This document shows positions 43,501-58,500 of a stretch of DNA of 64,000 bases, one piece after another. The stretch is from an uncultured Monoglobus sp. (GTDB lineage: Bacteria; Bacillota; Clostridia; Monoglobales; Monoglobaceae), in assembly GCA_947630505.1 (NCBI GenBank), contig CANRHV010000004.1, positions 16,816 through 80,815 on the forward strand, given 5' to 3'. Each line of letters opens with the position of its first letter. The stretch's first letter is position 1. The translations under genes were made by a program, and so were the position numbers. The notes under the pieces were generated by a model that was not told the DNA's origin, did not search any database, and saw nothing but the letters and a program-made list of their open reading frames with translations.

Positions 43501-46500
43501 AAGATAATGTAACAGAGGACCCTTACACCGTTAAGGACACAACCGAAAAGTGGAAGTTTAACCGCGTTACGGGCGATGTTGTGGCGTATTTGGGCGAAAT
43601 GTCCGAACTTAGTGATGGTGGCACTTTGACGCTTACAATTCCGGATAGTTTGAAATATTATACCGATTATCCCGATAAAACAAAAGAATCAGAAGCTATT
43701 ACTATCACAGGCATTGGTCAGCCCGGTGAGAATAAGGTGCTGCTTGAGGATTCTAATGGTTTTAATGAGGATCAGGAAGAAAACGAAAATGGCGGCAAGT
43801 ATAACGGTATTGACAAGCTTGTTATTCCGAGCACGGTCGAAAACATCTGGGGTTCGGCTTTCTACAACACAAGAGTCGGAGCTATTGAATATGAAGGCGG
43901 CATTGAAAGTTCAAACCTCAAAATGATAGACTACCGCGCGTTCGGCTGCAACAAGGTGTCTTTTGAATTTACCGAAGAAATAAAATTCCCGAAAACCCTT
44001 GAATCGATCGGTCAGGCGGCATTCAGCGGACGAAAATTTTCGAAACAGCCTACATACAGCATAAAAAACAACAGCGGTTCGGGAGGCACAACAAACGTTT
44101 CCTCTATAACGATCCCGGGAAATGTTACATATGTTGACTCAACGGCGTTCCGAAACGCAACCGGAATAAGCGCGGTTGTGATCGAAGAATATCTGTATAA
44201 CGAAAGCGACAGCAGATACGATTCCAAAAATCAGATGTATCTCCATGCCCCGTCAACCGTCTCGGACAACGCGCCTTTCGGACTGACTGCTACCGATGAA
44301 ATTAAAACGGCCGGCTATTCCGATCCTCCGGCGTATTATATGGACGACGCTCTGCCCAGATATTCGGATTACATTCTTGACCCGACCACTCCCGAAAGAC
44401 CGTCGCACACCGTCAAGGCAAAGCCAGACACAAACGACGGAACCGAGAATAAGGCGATCATCAATCTGGGTGTTATTATGCCCGATAAGGACGCGCCGAT
44501 CAATTCTGTGGAATATGAGCCGAATGCGAGGGATGATCACGCGGAAGACATAAACACCGACTGGTGGGCGCCTCAGGCGGAACTCGATGAGCTCGGTTCG
44601 CAGTCTGCGGTTACAGTAGCTTATAAAGTTGATTTAAAAGATATCCACGGAAACGGCACCGTAACGTTTAAAGTAGGTTATACGCCGTTAGGCAGCGACT
44701 CCAAAACAGATTACGGCAATGTCAAGGTCGATGTTTTCCACAAGCATCTTTATGACGCGAATGTGGGCCTATATGCGAGCTATAATATTGATAACGAGGG
44801 TCTTAAGACATACCTTCCCATTGCGGACGATACCCATCCCGAGAACAACACGGATTACAGCGGTCCCGAGGCGACCGGCACTCCGGGAGAAAATGAGGCG
44901 TTTGTCGAGGGCTACAAAGTTCCGATCGACGGTGTTGACGAAAAACAGTTCTATCTGAAAACAGGCGACGACTCGCAGGCGGCGTTTGCGGGCTGGCTTG
45001 TTGTGCCGTGGGTAGACGGTGAGAAAGCCGATCCTCCGTCGGGCGCGGGAATAATATTTAATCACCGACCCATTGAATCGAGCGAGTTAGGCGGCGATAG
45101 CTATACATTTATAGATTACAGAGAAATTAAAACGACCTCTCTCGAAATGGGAGAAACAGACCGCACGCTCTACGCCATCTGGGCAGAAGACAAAAATAAG
45201 GACGGTATTCCGGATTATGATGCGGGTGTGCTGCATTATCATATGAACGGCGGCACGTGGAAGTATAACGACCAAACGTATACTGATCCTCAGACTTATG
45301 ACGAGACTATACAAAATCCGAGTGATGAGTATCCTCTGACAGACCCGGACGGCGCGGACAACAAGCCGCAGCGCTCCGAGGTAAACGGCGAAAAAGTCGC
45401 GTTTGTGGGCTGGAGCGAAAAGGAGTATAAGGGATATATTGATAAGGACGGCAAATATGTGAAAGACGAGAACGAGAATGAGGAAGATCTCGGCCTTGAA
45501 GATGGAAAATATGTTCCGATCAGCGCGACCATTGATGTGACGAAGCCGGATCAGAGCGAATATGACGTGTACGCGGTTTGGGGAATCGACGAGCAGCCTG
45601 ATACAGGAGGCGAACCCGGCGACGGCGTGCCCGACTGCGAGCAGGTTGTGTATGACGGAAACAAGCCGAGCGACGCTCCCGCTGACGAGAACGTCAAATA
45701 TATTCCGACCGACCCCAAGGGCTACCGCGTTGACCCCGGGGGCTCGATACGGGAAGAAGCGATCGTTTTGCCCTCAGATCCGGATCGCAGACTGCCCGAG
45801 CTCAAGGGATACAAGTTTGTGGGCTGGAGCCGGAGATCCAACGCTACACCAAGCGATACCGGAGAGATACTGACCCCGGCTCAGCTCAGTTCACCTTACA
45901 CAGAAAGCGGTGAGCTTGACCCCAAAAAAGAGAACGTGTCATATTTCATTAAGCCTTACGGTCTCACGACCCTCTACGCGGTATGGGAGAAGGAGACATT
46001 CGGCGTTGTTTACCACGCGAATATGAGCGCCGACCTGCTGCAGGATTGGACACACAGCACTGATCTGCCGCTGAACGGGGATAACGTTTCGTATAACGAC
46101 ACGACGTCATACGCGCCGGGAGATGATGTGACGCTCTCGAACGTATACTTTGAGACAAAAGCAGACGAGGGTTATCTCAAGTACGGCTGGTCTTTGCATA
46201 ATTCGCTTTCGCCCATTACAAAGTATTCGGAAGAAACCAATGTCAAAAACTTGGGCGCGGCTAAGCAGGACAATGTCCCGATGGCTCTTTCGCCCAACAG
46301 CACGGTCATGAATGTTTATCAGGTATACGCGCAGGATATTTATAACGCGACAACGCCCGGCGGAAACATCGGCGGCGAGCCCGACGAGGATGATGTTCCC
46401 GACTACAAGCAGGTAATCTATCACCCCAACGCCGGAAACGATAATGTTGAGAATGTGCCGGCGGATCAGACCGTTTATACAAAAGGCGGCGAAGGCGGCG

Positions 46501-49500
46501 ACAATGTTCCGATATATATCGGAGACGGAAAAAACGCCATGATAGGAAGCGGCGCGTCAAGTCCCGAGCAAAAAGCGATGATCCCTCAGAGAGAGGGTTA
46601 CAAGTTCCTGGGCTGGAAGCTTAACAATGATCATATGGACGCGGACGGAGAACAGACGCTCTATTATCCTTATGCGACAACCCCTCCGACCGGAATAGAC
46701 TATAAAACATCATTTACAAAGAACGACACGGTCGACATTCTCTACGCGGTATGGGAAGGTCAGTTCGGCGTTGTTTACGAAGGCAACGGCAGCGATAAGG
46801 GCGCCGCGCCGGAAGAGAAGAATACATATACTAAAAACTCCACATTCGCTACAAAAAAAGTAAAATCGACAAAGGAAGGCGATCCCGACGCCACATATAT
46901 GGCGAGAACGGGACATAAGTTCCTGGGCTGGAGCAGGAGTCAGCATCCCGCGATCACTACCGAAGCGGAATTAAGCGGAGTTACAGATTTGATAACCGCA
47001 GGCAGTGAGACCACTCTCAACGAACCGGCGGACAGCGGCGTTGTTATACTCTACGCTGTATGGGCGGTCGATACAAACGAGGACGGCACCGAGGATTATA
47101 AGCAGATAATCTACCTCCCCGGCGAGGCCGGCGATAGCGCGGAAAGCATGCCCGAGGCGCAGACGATAGATCCGGATGATAATAATGTCAGCAGTCAATC
47201 CCCCACTTGGGACGCGTCTCACAAGTTTGTAAACTGGAAGGTTCAGGGCGATACGAAAACGTATGAACCGAGCGCCTCTCTTGCCGAGGCCGACCTCACC
47301 AAAGGACTGATACTTGAGGCTCAGTGGTCAAGCGCGGCAACGCTGACTTACGACTTAAAGGGCGGAACTTACAGCGGCAGCACTCATCTGGAGAATTATG
47401 ATTATGGTCAACATAAAATCACGGTTGAGCATAACTACGGCGACACCGTAATTCTGAGAGACGATATAGCGGACGCCGAACTGTCAAAATCGGGTTATGT
47501 GTTTGTCGGCTGGACCGAGGCTGACGACGTTAAGGACGCTTACGGAAATAGCGAAGCTGACGAACTCAAGGACGTGCCTCTTGTTGATGTTCACACAATG
47601 ACTCCCGACAAGGATAATATAGTCAGCGCTGTATGGGCTGTTGACAGCTATAAAGCCGATGATGGCACCAACGTAAGCGACGGTACCGCCGACGCTTATC
47701 AGGTCAAGTACGACGCGGGCACACTGCCGGGCGGCAGTCCTGCGACAGGAGCAAAGTATATACCCAAAGACGATACGCCGTACACGGTCGGCTCAATGGT
47801 GAATATCGCGATACATGAAGAAGACGGCGTAGCTCATACTCCCGAATGTGAGGGCTATGTGTTCGTAGGCTGGTCTGTAAATGTTCCTGAACCCGCTCCG
47901 GGCACCCCTGTAACTAATTTTAAAACCGCGGGTCAGAAATTCCAAAAGAACGGTTATCTTGACACGCTCTACGCGGTATGGGCGACAGATGAGGCGTATA
48001 CTCTGGTTTACCACGCCAACGGCGGAACGCTGAACTCGTATACGGGCGAAGATCCCTTGCAAAACCAGAGAGACGGATGGGACAATGAAACAGAAACCGT
48101 GTCCGTTGCCGAGATCAGGCCCGGAACGGTTGTTGCTCTTGAGCAAAACGGAAAGAATGACGCGTATACCAACGCGTTCACCGGTCCCGATAATTCGGTA
48201 TTTGTCGGCTGGACAACGGTTACGCCGGGTACAGCGGAGACTTTGGGAGAAAAACAGGTTTACGGCAAGGACGACAGCGGCGCTCTGCAGTCTATCCCGT
48301 CGATAGTTAGCAGAATTACCGCCATAGGCGAAAACAAGACCATAGACGTATACGCCATATGGTCGACCGATACTCAGGGCCCGATCCCCACTCCCGCGGC
48401 GGGAGGAACGCCCGAGCCGGAAACCACGCCTGCGCCCGATAATATTCCCGACGTGTATCAGATCAGGTATGACGCGAATGACAGTGATAAACCGGAAGCT
48501 CCCGCATCGCATATACCCGAGGATACGGACCGCTATGAGGTAGGTCAGACCGTGACGATCAAAGGCGTGACCGATGAGGTTCATCCCACTGTACCGTATG
48601 AGCCCACCAGAGAGGGCTATGTGTTCAAGGGCTGGCTGCTGAATGACAATGATTATAATGAAGCGGAAGATAAAGACCATCTGCTCAGAATTGGCGGAAC
48701 ATTCCCAAAGAACGGACACCTCGACACCCTCTACGCTATCTGGGAACAGGCATATTATGTGAACTATAACATTAACACCGCGGAGGAGAACGGTCCGAAA
48801 TACAGATCCGAAGCTTATGAAAACAAAAGCGATGTAACACTCGACGCGAAGATAGGCGATTCCGTTGATTCGGAAAGCGGCTCGATGCCGTCATACTCGC
48901 CCGAGCCCGGATATTTGTTCGCCGGCTGGAGCGATGATGAGAGTGTCAAGCCAAAATATGATAACACAGAGCCGCTGCCGAGCATGATCCCGTCGGTTAC
49001 GCTTGACGGCGCCGACAAGGACGTTTACGCGGTTTGGGCGCAGGATAGTTACAGCAATGAGAACGACGGAGACGGCCAAGACGGTACCGCCGACGCATTC
49101 CAGGTAAGATACGACAAGGGAACCGCAGGCGAAGTCAGCAATCTGCCCAATGACAGAGACGAGTACACTATAGGTCAAACCGTCTATGTAAGAGCGATGG
49201 AGCCGACAACATTCGGCGCCCACTTCATAGGCTGGAAGCTGAACGGCGAAGGAAAAGAAGGATTGGCGGATCCGAAATACGGAAATAACTATAAGGGCAA
49301 CGACACATTCACAAAGAGCGGAAAGCTCGATGTGCTGACCGCTCAATGGGATAATATGCCAACGGTTAACTACAATATGAGCGGCGGAGAGTGGACATCG
49401 GATAAAACATATAATGACGATACCCCGTTCACCGAGACCGTTGAGCGCACTGATTCCTATACGCTGAATACCGATGTCAAGCCCACGCATGAGGCTCAGA

Positions 49501-52500
49501 TAGAACGTAAAAACGTCGCCTTCGCTGGCTGGACAACGAACGAGGCTTATGCGGCTTTGGAAGCGGGCGAAAGCGCGCGTGATACCTATTATATCACTTC
49601 CGAAGGAAAGCTTAATAAAGAGCTTGGCGAATTTAACGTATCATCCGATCTGGTAAAGACTATCGGCACAGATGACGGCAAAGAAGAATACAACGTATAC
49701 GCTGTATGGGCCGAGGACAGCCGCGGCGGCGCCGACGGAAACACCTCCGACGGCATACCCGACTACACGCAGGTGATCTATGTGGGCGGAGAGGATAAGG
49801 CTCCTAAATATAGTGATATTTCCGATCCCAAACCCACCGCTCAGTATCTGCCGATCGACACCAACAGCTACGCGGACGGCGCGGAGATCACCGTGCTGCC
49901 CTCCGACGCGCTGCAGAGAATACCGCGCCTTGAGGGCTACGAGTTCCGCGGCTGGTATTCGACGAATGATGGTTATCATAATAATGACAGCTACGGCGCA
50001 GATTACGCCGGCAATCTGAATTCACTGTTTGACGAGCATGATAATGACATGCCATATCAGCCGAAGCAGTATGAAGACTCGGTTCCTTACAGTGATTATC
50101 CCGGTTTCACCGTGCAAGATGCCGACACCAAATTAACAAAGACTGCCGGCAGCGGAATGATAACCCTGTACGCGGTTTGGGAGCCGGCGAGAAACGGCGT
50201 GCTCTATCACGAAAACGGCGGCACTTGGGGCGATCAAAAGCCCGTTGACCCGACAATGTACGCCGAGGGCGCGAGTGTGCCTTTCATAAGCGACGATATT
50301 GCCGGACTGCCCGGTAGCGAGGAAGTCGAGCCGACATATTGGCCGACCCTCGATTACGCGGTATTCCTCGGCTGGACGCGCAACAGCTCGCACGCCAGAA
50401 TAACGAGCATTGACGAAGTGACAAAGCTCACGCAAGGCGATGATAAAGAGCTGTATATCAGAAATCAGACTTCCGGCATAGCAACACCCGCTAAAGACAA
50501 TACCGTGCCGTTCAAGACGGACGACGGTCAGAACGTGATGAACCTCTACGCGGCCTGGGCGGTCGACGCAAAGGATTCGAAAGTCGCCGGCGGTACAGGC
50601 GAAGGCGACGGAGTACCCGACTATTATCAGGTTATATACGACGGCAACGCCACCGCCGGCGCGGTATCGGATATACCAATCGACACGGCAGTATATAACA
50701 AAGACGCGAGTGTTACTATAAAGAACGAATCAAATGGCGGCATACCCACGCGCGCGGGCTTCAAATTTATGGGCTGGAGCCTCAACACCCCCACCGTTGA
50801 AGGGGGCGCAAAACTCTATTATCCATCGAGCGAAACGCCCGAAGGCAGCACATATGACTACGAGACAGACCCGACCCAATTCACCAAAACGGCAGGCTGC
50901 GATACTCTGTATGCGATCTGGGAAGGCAATCCCACCGTGTTCCATGTGCTGTATTACGGAAACGGCGCCGATATCGGCAACGCTCCGATAGACAGCCAAA
51001 CATATACCGAAGGCGCTGATGTTAAGGTATTGGACAACAAAGGCCCGGGAAACGACGGCATAGGTAAATACGAGCGCTACGGCTACACCTTCCTCGGCTG
51101 GAACAAGACGAGATTTACCGCGATAGATTCAAAAGACAGCGAAAATTATAATAAGCTTCAAAGCGGCGATGAGAATGAAAAGCTGATCAATCCGGAAGAT
51201 ACGATCCAAATGAAACCGGATCCCCGCACCGGCGTTATGATTTTATACGCGGTATGGGCGGCGGACGCTCACGGAAGCGCCGACGGCGGAGACGGAACTC
51301 CCGACTATGAGCAGGTTGTCTACGAGCAGGGCGACGCCGATAGCGTGACCGGAATGACACTGCCAACGGCTGTACCCTACGAAAGCGGAGACCACGCTAT
51401 AATAAGCGAAGAACCCAAATGGGAAGGCCACACATTCACAGGCTGGCTGAGCAACGAGACGGAGCCTGAAACCTATAAATACAGTGACGGCGGCGATGTA
51501 AAGGTTGATGAGGCTAATATACCCAAGACCGGATTGATCCTCACTGCCCAATGGTCAGCGGAAGCGACCCTTACCTATGACTTAAACGGCGGTAAAAAGA
51601 ATGGAAGCGAGGCTAATATAACCAAGACTTTCCCGAATTCCGAGGACTATACTCTTAATTCCGATAAAGAAGTTGACGGCGTTGAAAAGGACGGCTATGT
51701 TTTGATCGGCTGGACCGAGGATGAGGCCGCGAACGGCGTTGGGGAGTTCGGAACCGTCGAGCATCCGCTCGGCTCGGTAGAGTTAACGAAACAAGTAACC
51801 GTTGCGGCGGAAGGCACCACGGTCTACGCGGTATGGGCGAAGGACACCAACAAGGATAAGGGCGGCAACAATGTCGGCGCGGACGCCTATGAGGTATGGT
51901 ACGACATGGGCTTCTATCCCAAAGATGACAAGACGCACCCCGGCGAGGCTGTTCACGACGCGGTCAATATGCCTCCCGATCAGAAAGAGGAGACTATCGG
52001 CGCAAACGTGACAATTCCCGATGATACGAAAAATATTCCCACGCTCGATGGATACATATTCTCTGGCTGGAGCCTCAATAATCAGCATGACGACGACGGC
52101 AGACCTCTGTATCAGCCGGGCCAGAACTTCCCCAAGAGCGGCTATACCGATATTCTCTACGCGGTATGGGCGACCAATACGAACAAGACGCTGACATATA
52201 ACGCCAACGGCGGTAATCTCACGAGAACCAGTGGAGATTCGCCGGTTACATGGAATGGTACGACCGGAACTCAGAGCGAGATCCCCGCGGGCACCGATGT
52301 CTATCTTGAGGGCGATGGTCCGCAAGGAAGCCACACCAACAGTTTCACAAAGGCCGACGCCATATTTATCGGCTGGACCGCCGAGGAACCGCCCCCCGGA
52401 GGCAGCCTCAAACCCGTATACGGCGAAAAGCTTGGCGCAGGCGAAAAATTCCCGACATTGATAAATCTCACAATAATGAGCGAGGACAAAACCGTGTACG

Positions 52501-55500
52501 CCGTATGGTCGACCGACACATTCGGCAGGAGCGGCGCGGACGGAACAGCCGATATCTATCAGATAAAGTATGATCCCGGCAAATATCCGGCGGGCGACAC
52601 GGAACATCTCGGACAGCCGCCGGTTGAGGCGAGCAGCGTGACGGGTCTGCCGGCGGATTACGACGCGCACACTATCGGTCAGCACGCGGTGGTTTCCAAT
52701 CAAACTCCCGAGCTCAAGGGCTACAAATTCCTTGGCTGGAGCCTGAATGATCCGAATGAGCAAGGCTATAAGTCGGGAAGCGAGCTCTATCAGGCGGGCG
52801 ACCATTTCGACAAGGCAGCTCAGCTCGACACCCTCTACGCGGTATGGGAGAAGATAGATTATCTGAAACTGACATACAACGCGAATAACAAGTTCGGCAC
52901 AGGCCCGTCCGACGCGGCTCAGTCGTATGATTCCGGTAAACAGTTCGTGACGGGAAATACAGTGACGCTTGAGGATATTAAACAAAACGATGTCACCAAT
53001 CCCGGCGGCGTATGGCTGGGCTGGACGGATGAGGAGCATCTGTCAGGCGTTCAAAACAAATGTGTCGGAACCGAAACGGCTCCGTTTGACCCGGAGATAC
53101 TTATAAAGGATGTCACATTTGAGAGCGATCCCATTACGGTTTACGCAGTATGGGGCGAGGATAAGTATAATAAAGCTAACCCCGGTGAGGAAGGTCATGA
53201 CACGACTGCCGACGCTTATCAGGTTAAGTACGAACCGGGCGATGCGGGTCCTAAGGCGACCAATATCCCGAATGATCCGGAAACGTACACGCCCGGAGTC
53301 GAGGTATACGCGATCCGCGGCTCGCGGAGCGAAGTCAACAACGGTTTGCCCTCGGGATACGCGGGATACCATTTCGCGGGTTGGAAAGTCAACGATACGG
53401 GGCAGGTAATAATGCCCGGCGAGCACTTTACCAAGACCGGAAAGCTTGATGTGCTCACCGCGCAGTGGGTCGAGGATACGGACGATTATTCGATCCAATA
53501 TGATATCAATGATTTCGAGTCCGGCACCCATGATGTTAACGGCTCAGCACCCACCGGCGGCACAAACTACAGTTTAGACAGCAAATTTATAGCTCAGTCT
53601 GCGGATATCACAAAAGAGGGAGCGGTATTTATCGGCTGGAGCCCGACAAAATACGAGACAAATGAGACCCAAAGACCGGAAGATCTGATCGACGTCGGCG
53701 CGGCTAAGATTCTAAATGATTATTCTACCAAGTTGGTTGGCAAGGTCCTCACACTGTACGCGGTATGGGCGGCCGATTCGAACGGCGACGGCTATGCCGA
53801 CTTCAGACAGATAATCTATAAGTCGGGCGTAAGTGGAGCGGGAACTCCGGATGATGACCGCACCGATGTTACCAATATGCCCGCAAATCAGCCGATAACC
53901 GGCAGCAGAGCAACAGTCGCGTCCGAAATACCCATGAGAACCGATTATATCTTTAAAGAGTGGAAAGACAGCAACGGTAATACCTATAATCCCGACGGTG
54001 AGATATCCGCTGTTCCCGCGGGCGGTCTGGTGCTTACCGCGCAGTGGACGTCTGTCACAAAGTACACTCTGACATATAACGCGAATTGGCCCGAAGGAAA
54101 AACAGGCACCGGCAGTGTTCCCGCGCAGGTGAGTGAAAAAGTCACCGGCGACGTTGTGGATCTCTTCGGCAATACCGGAAATCTCGTTGCCGAAGGCTAC
54201 ACCTTCCTCGGTTGGTCCACAGACTCGAGCGTTCAGCCGATCAAGAACCACGAGGAAGAAGCGGCGGCTAATGCAAATATCAAAACAAGCGTTACTATTA
54301 ATAATGAGAATGTCAATGTTTACGCAGTATGGGCTGTAGACACAAAGAGCGGAAGTGTCGCGGGCGGCGGAAGCGTCGGCGACGGTACACCCGACTACAA
54401 GCAGGTATTCTATGACCCGGGTCCGGCTTATGAGCAGCCAGGCTTTAGCGGCACTGTTCCCACCGACGAGACCGCGTATAACAAAGGCAGCGAGGTCACG
54501 GTCAAGAATGTGGACGCAGGATTCACCTGGGCGGAATATACTTTCCAGGGCTGGAGCCTTGTGAAACAGACCAAGGACCAGGCGGACGGCGCCGAGGGCG
54601 CGGGCGAGGAGCACATCACGCTCTCTCCCGGCGACACGTTCAAGATGGACGATGAAATTCAGATTGAAGGACACACGCACGAGGGCGATGACGCGCATAC
54701 TAACGAGAACGGCGTGACGCTGTATGCGGTATGGGCGAAGAATGCGATCTATCATCTGGATTATGACTTAAACAACGCTAATGAAACCGAGGAGACGCAA
54801 ACGCATAGAGACAACAGAACATTCCCCACGGGCAGAATGCTCACTCTGGCGGATAGCCCGAATTATTCCGATTGGAGGTTGACCGAAAGAACTCCCGCAA
54901 ACGCCGCGTTCGCGGGCTGGATCGTGGATAGCGCCGATAACAGCGGAGTTATTAATGCGATCAGAAAGGACGGCAAGCCGATCGTGCTTAATGAGATCTC
55001 CGATGAGATAGCAAAAGCGATCGCGCACACCGTTCAGTTTGAGACAAGCGATATTAAAGTTATCGCGGTTTGGGCAAAAGACGAGTTTGACCCCAACAAA
55101 TCTGACGATAAGCAGGCTGCCGACAAGGTTCCGGACGCCTATCAGGTGAACTACAGTTCAAACGCCGACAAATACGATGGTATTGAGGACGGGGATGTTT
55201 CGGGCATACCCAACGACACCGCCAAGTACGCCAAGGGCGACACGGTCCATGTCGAGGGCCTGAATCCTCCGACAGTCAGGGGCTACACATTTGTGGGCTG
55301 GAGCCTGAATGACCCCGACGGCAAGGGCTACAATCCAAGCAAACCCGTCGGAGAGGCAAAAGATAAGCTCTATCAGACGGGCGAAACTTTCGAAAAGAGC
55401 GGCACGCTTGACACGCTCTATGCCGTATGGGAGCCGATCACATCGCATCAAGTAATATATGACGGAAACGGCGCCGACAAGAGCGCGACAACGCCCGCGC

Positions 55501-58500
55501 CCGAAAGCCCGTGCTTCAGCGGAGACGTGATCACGCTCAAGACCGCGGAAGAAGCGGACGGACTCACCAGAGAAAACGCCATATTGCTGGGTTGGAGCCT
55601 GCAGAAGCACGAGGATCCGATAACCACCGAGGCGGAACTCGATTATCTGATACCCAATGTGGTTATGGAAGATAAGGATATCACCGTTTACGCGCTGTGG
55701 GCGGCGGACAGCTACGGCAGCGGCGATAAAGGCGACAACACACCCGACTACAGCCAGTATAAGTACGACGAGAACAAACCCGCGGCGGCGAGCGGCAATG
55801 TCAGCGGAATGCCGACAAATGTTTACGATCCGAAGAGCAAAGGCGAATCTATCCCGATCGCGACTGAGGAGCCCACGCTTGATAATTACGTATTCAAGGG
55901 CTGGAGCCTGAACAAGTCCGACGGCACGGGATATAAAGACGGCACAAATTTGTATAAATTCGGCACTGACTACGACAGATTCACCAAGACCGACGGCTTC
56001 GATGTGCTCTACGCGGTTTGGGAAGGCGACTATACCTTGAAGTTCGACCCGAACCATGACGGCGCTCCGATCGTTTCCGATACAGATGTTCATCGCAGCG
56101 GAACAAGCGCTTCGCTTGCCGATAGTTACAAAAAGGCTGCGGGAGCCGAAAAGCCCGACAGAACGGGATTCAAGTTCCTCGGCTGGTCAAGGATCAAGCA
56201 TAAGGATATTATGACCCAAGGAGCGGCGGAGGATCTGCAGATAATCACATCGGTAGAATTCGCGGGCGGCGACATCACGGTTTACGCGGTATGGGCGAAG
56301 GACGCCGACGGCGATCAAATTGAGGACTACTACCAGTACGGCTATGATATGAATGCCGGAGACGACGATGTAGAAAACGTACCCACGCCTCAGTATAACG
56401 GTAACAATAATAAAGTTATGACATTGGTAGATATCAGCGGCGACAAAGCGAACGGCAAAGACCCCGTCCGCGAGGGCTGGACATTCACCGGCTGGAGGCT
56501 GAACGACAAAGACAACGGCGCTCAGGTCGATATAGGCGGCAAGTTTACCAAGACCGACGGCTACGATATCCTGTACGCTCAGTGGACGACTGCGTACAGT
56601 CTGGTATACCACGGCAACAACGACGCCGGAGATGTTACCGATCCCAAGCAGTACAACGACAATAACGTTGTGGAGCTCAGCAAAAACAAGAGCCTTGACG
56701 AGCCCGAGCAGCCGATGTTCACAAAAGAAGGTTACGCGTTTGTGGGCTGGAGTCTTAAAGAGAATCCCGCCGACATTACCGACGCGGCAAGCGAGACGGC
56801 AGCCGAGATAATCGAGAGCGGAACCGTTACGTTTGACGCCGCGACATTGAACGGCAAAAAGACGATCGACGTTTACGCGGTATGGGCGAAGGACGAAAAG
56901 AAGGGACCGAACGGCTCCGAGGGAGCCGACGGCAAGCCCGACTATATGCAGATATTCTATGACGCCAACTATCCGACCGATCCCAACTGGACCGACGAGG
57001 TCAAGGCGGCAGTCACCGCGCCCGAGGACGAGAATCTCTACAGCTTCGGCGACCCGATCACCTTCCTCGATGTGAACCATATAGTCGACGGCGTGGATAA
57101 GATACCCAACGGCTACAGTCTGGCGGGATGGGCGCACAGAAGGAGCGACGACGGCAGCATTGACGAGAGCCACTTCCATATGCCCGGAACGATCGAGAAC
57201 ATGAACGACGAGCTGAGCGGAACCACTCTCTACGCGGTATGGAACACGCCCGACGATATCTACAGGATCAAGTATAACGAAAAAGGAAATACCTCGGGCG
57301 CCGCTCCGCACGGACTCAGAACATACGCCGAGAACGACGAGGCAATTATCCAGGGCGGCGGAACCATGACAAGAGATAACGCGGTATTCGCGGGCTGGAG
57401 CCTTGACGAGAATTCAGGAACGAACACGGTAACGGAAATGTCCGACGGCGCAAACTTCCTGGCTGTCGGAACGGTTATCACAATCGCTGATTATATTGAT
57501 AAGATGATCGACACCGTGCCCGACGACGGCACCAAGACGCTGCATCTTTATCCGATATGGGCGGCTGACGACGACGGCGACGGTATTCCCGATTACAGTC
57601 AGGTATACTATGTATCGGGCGTAAGCGGCGAAACGGTCTACAATATGCCCGACAACCACACGGCCGCAAGCGGCGAGAACGTTCAGGTAGCGTCCCAGAG
57701 ACCCACCAGGACCGGCTACAGCTTTGCCGGCTGGAAGACGAGCGACCTCGGAACCGAAAACAACGACACGGTTTACGGCAGAGGCGCGGATCAGACGAGC
57801 AGCTTCACAATGCCCAACCACAAGGTAACGTTCACCGCGCAGTGGAATCCGGTTCAGCTGCAGATCACTTACCATTCCGCGGGCGGAAGAATGATACACG
57901 CGGACGGCGAGCACGGCGACCAAGGCGACGTGGCGATAACCCACAGACATATTTACGGCGATGACTCGCTTGACGATTCATACGGACAGACCGTTAAGCT
58001 CTATCCGCAGACTCCCGAGGACGCCTCGAAGATTCAGATGAAACTCGACGGCGCGGTATTCGCGGGCTGGAGCCTCACCGACACAATGACCGACGGAAAG
58101 GCCGTGGCGTACGCCAGAAAGACGGCTATGCCGAAGATCATAACCGAGGTCGAGAATCTGACCGGATCTGTGGATGTTTACGCGGTATGGGCGGCCGATA
58201 CCTTTGGCGGCGATCCCGACCCGAGCGTTACGGGCAGCGACAACAAGCCCGATTACAAGCAGGTTCGCTACGACGGAAACGGCGGCGGCGACACGGTGAC
58301 AAATATCCCGAGCGACAACGGCGAGTACGAGCCCGAAACGCAGGTTCGGGTAAGCTCAAGGATACCGATACGCGCGGGCTACACCTTCGAGGGCTGGGCT
58401 CTCAACGACCCGAACGCCACTTCCGACAAGAAGCTCGGCGAGACATTCACCAAGAGCGACGGACTTGACGTGCTGTACGCGATCTGGTCAACGACCACCT

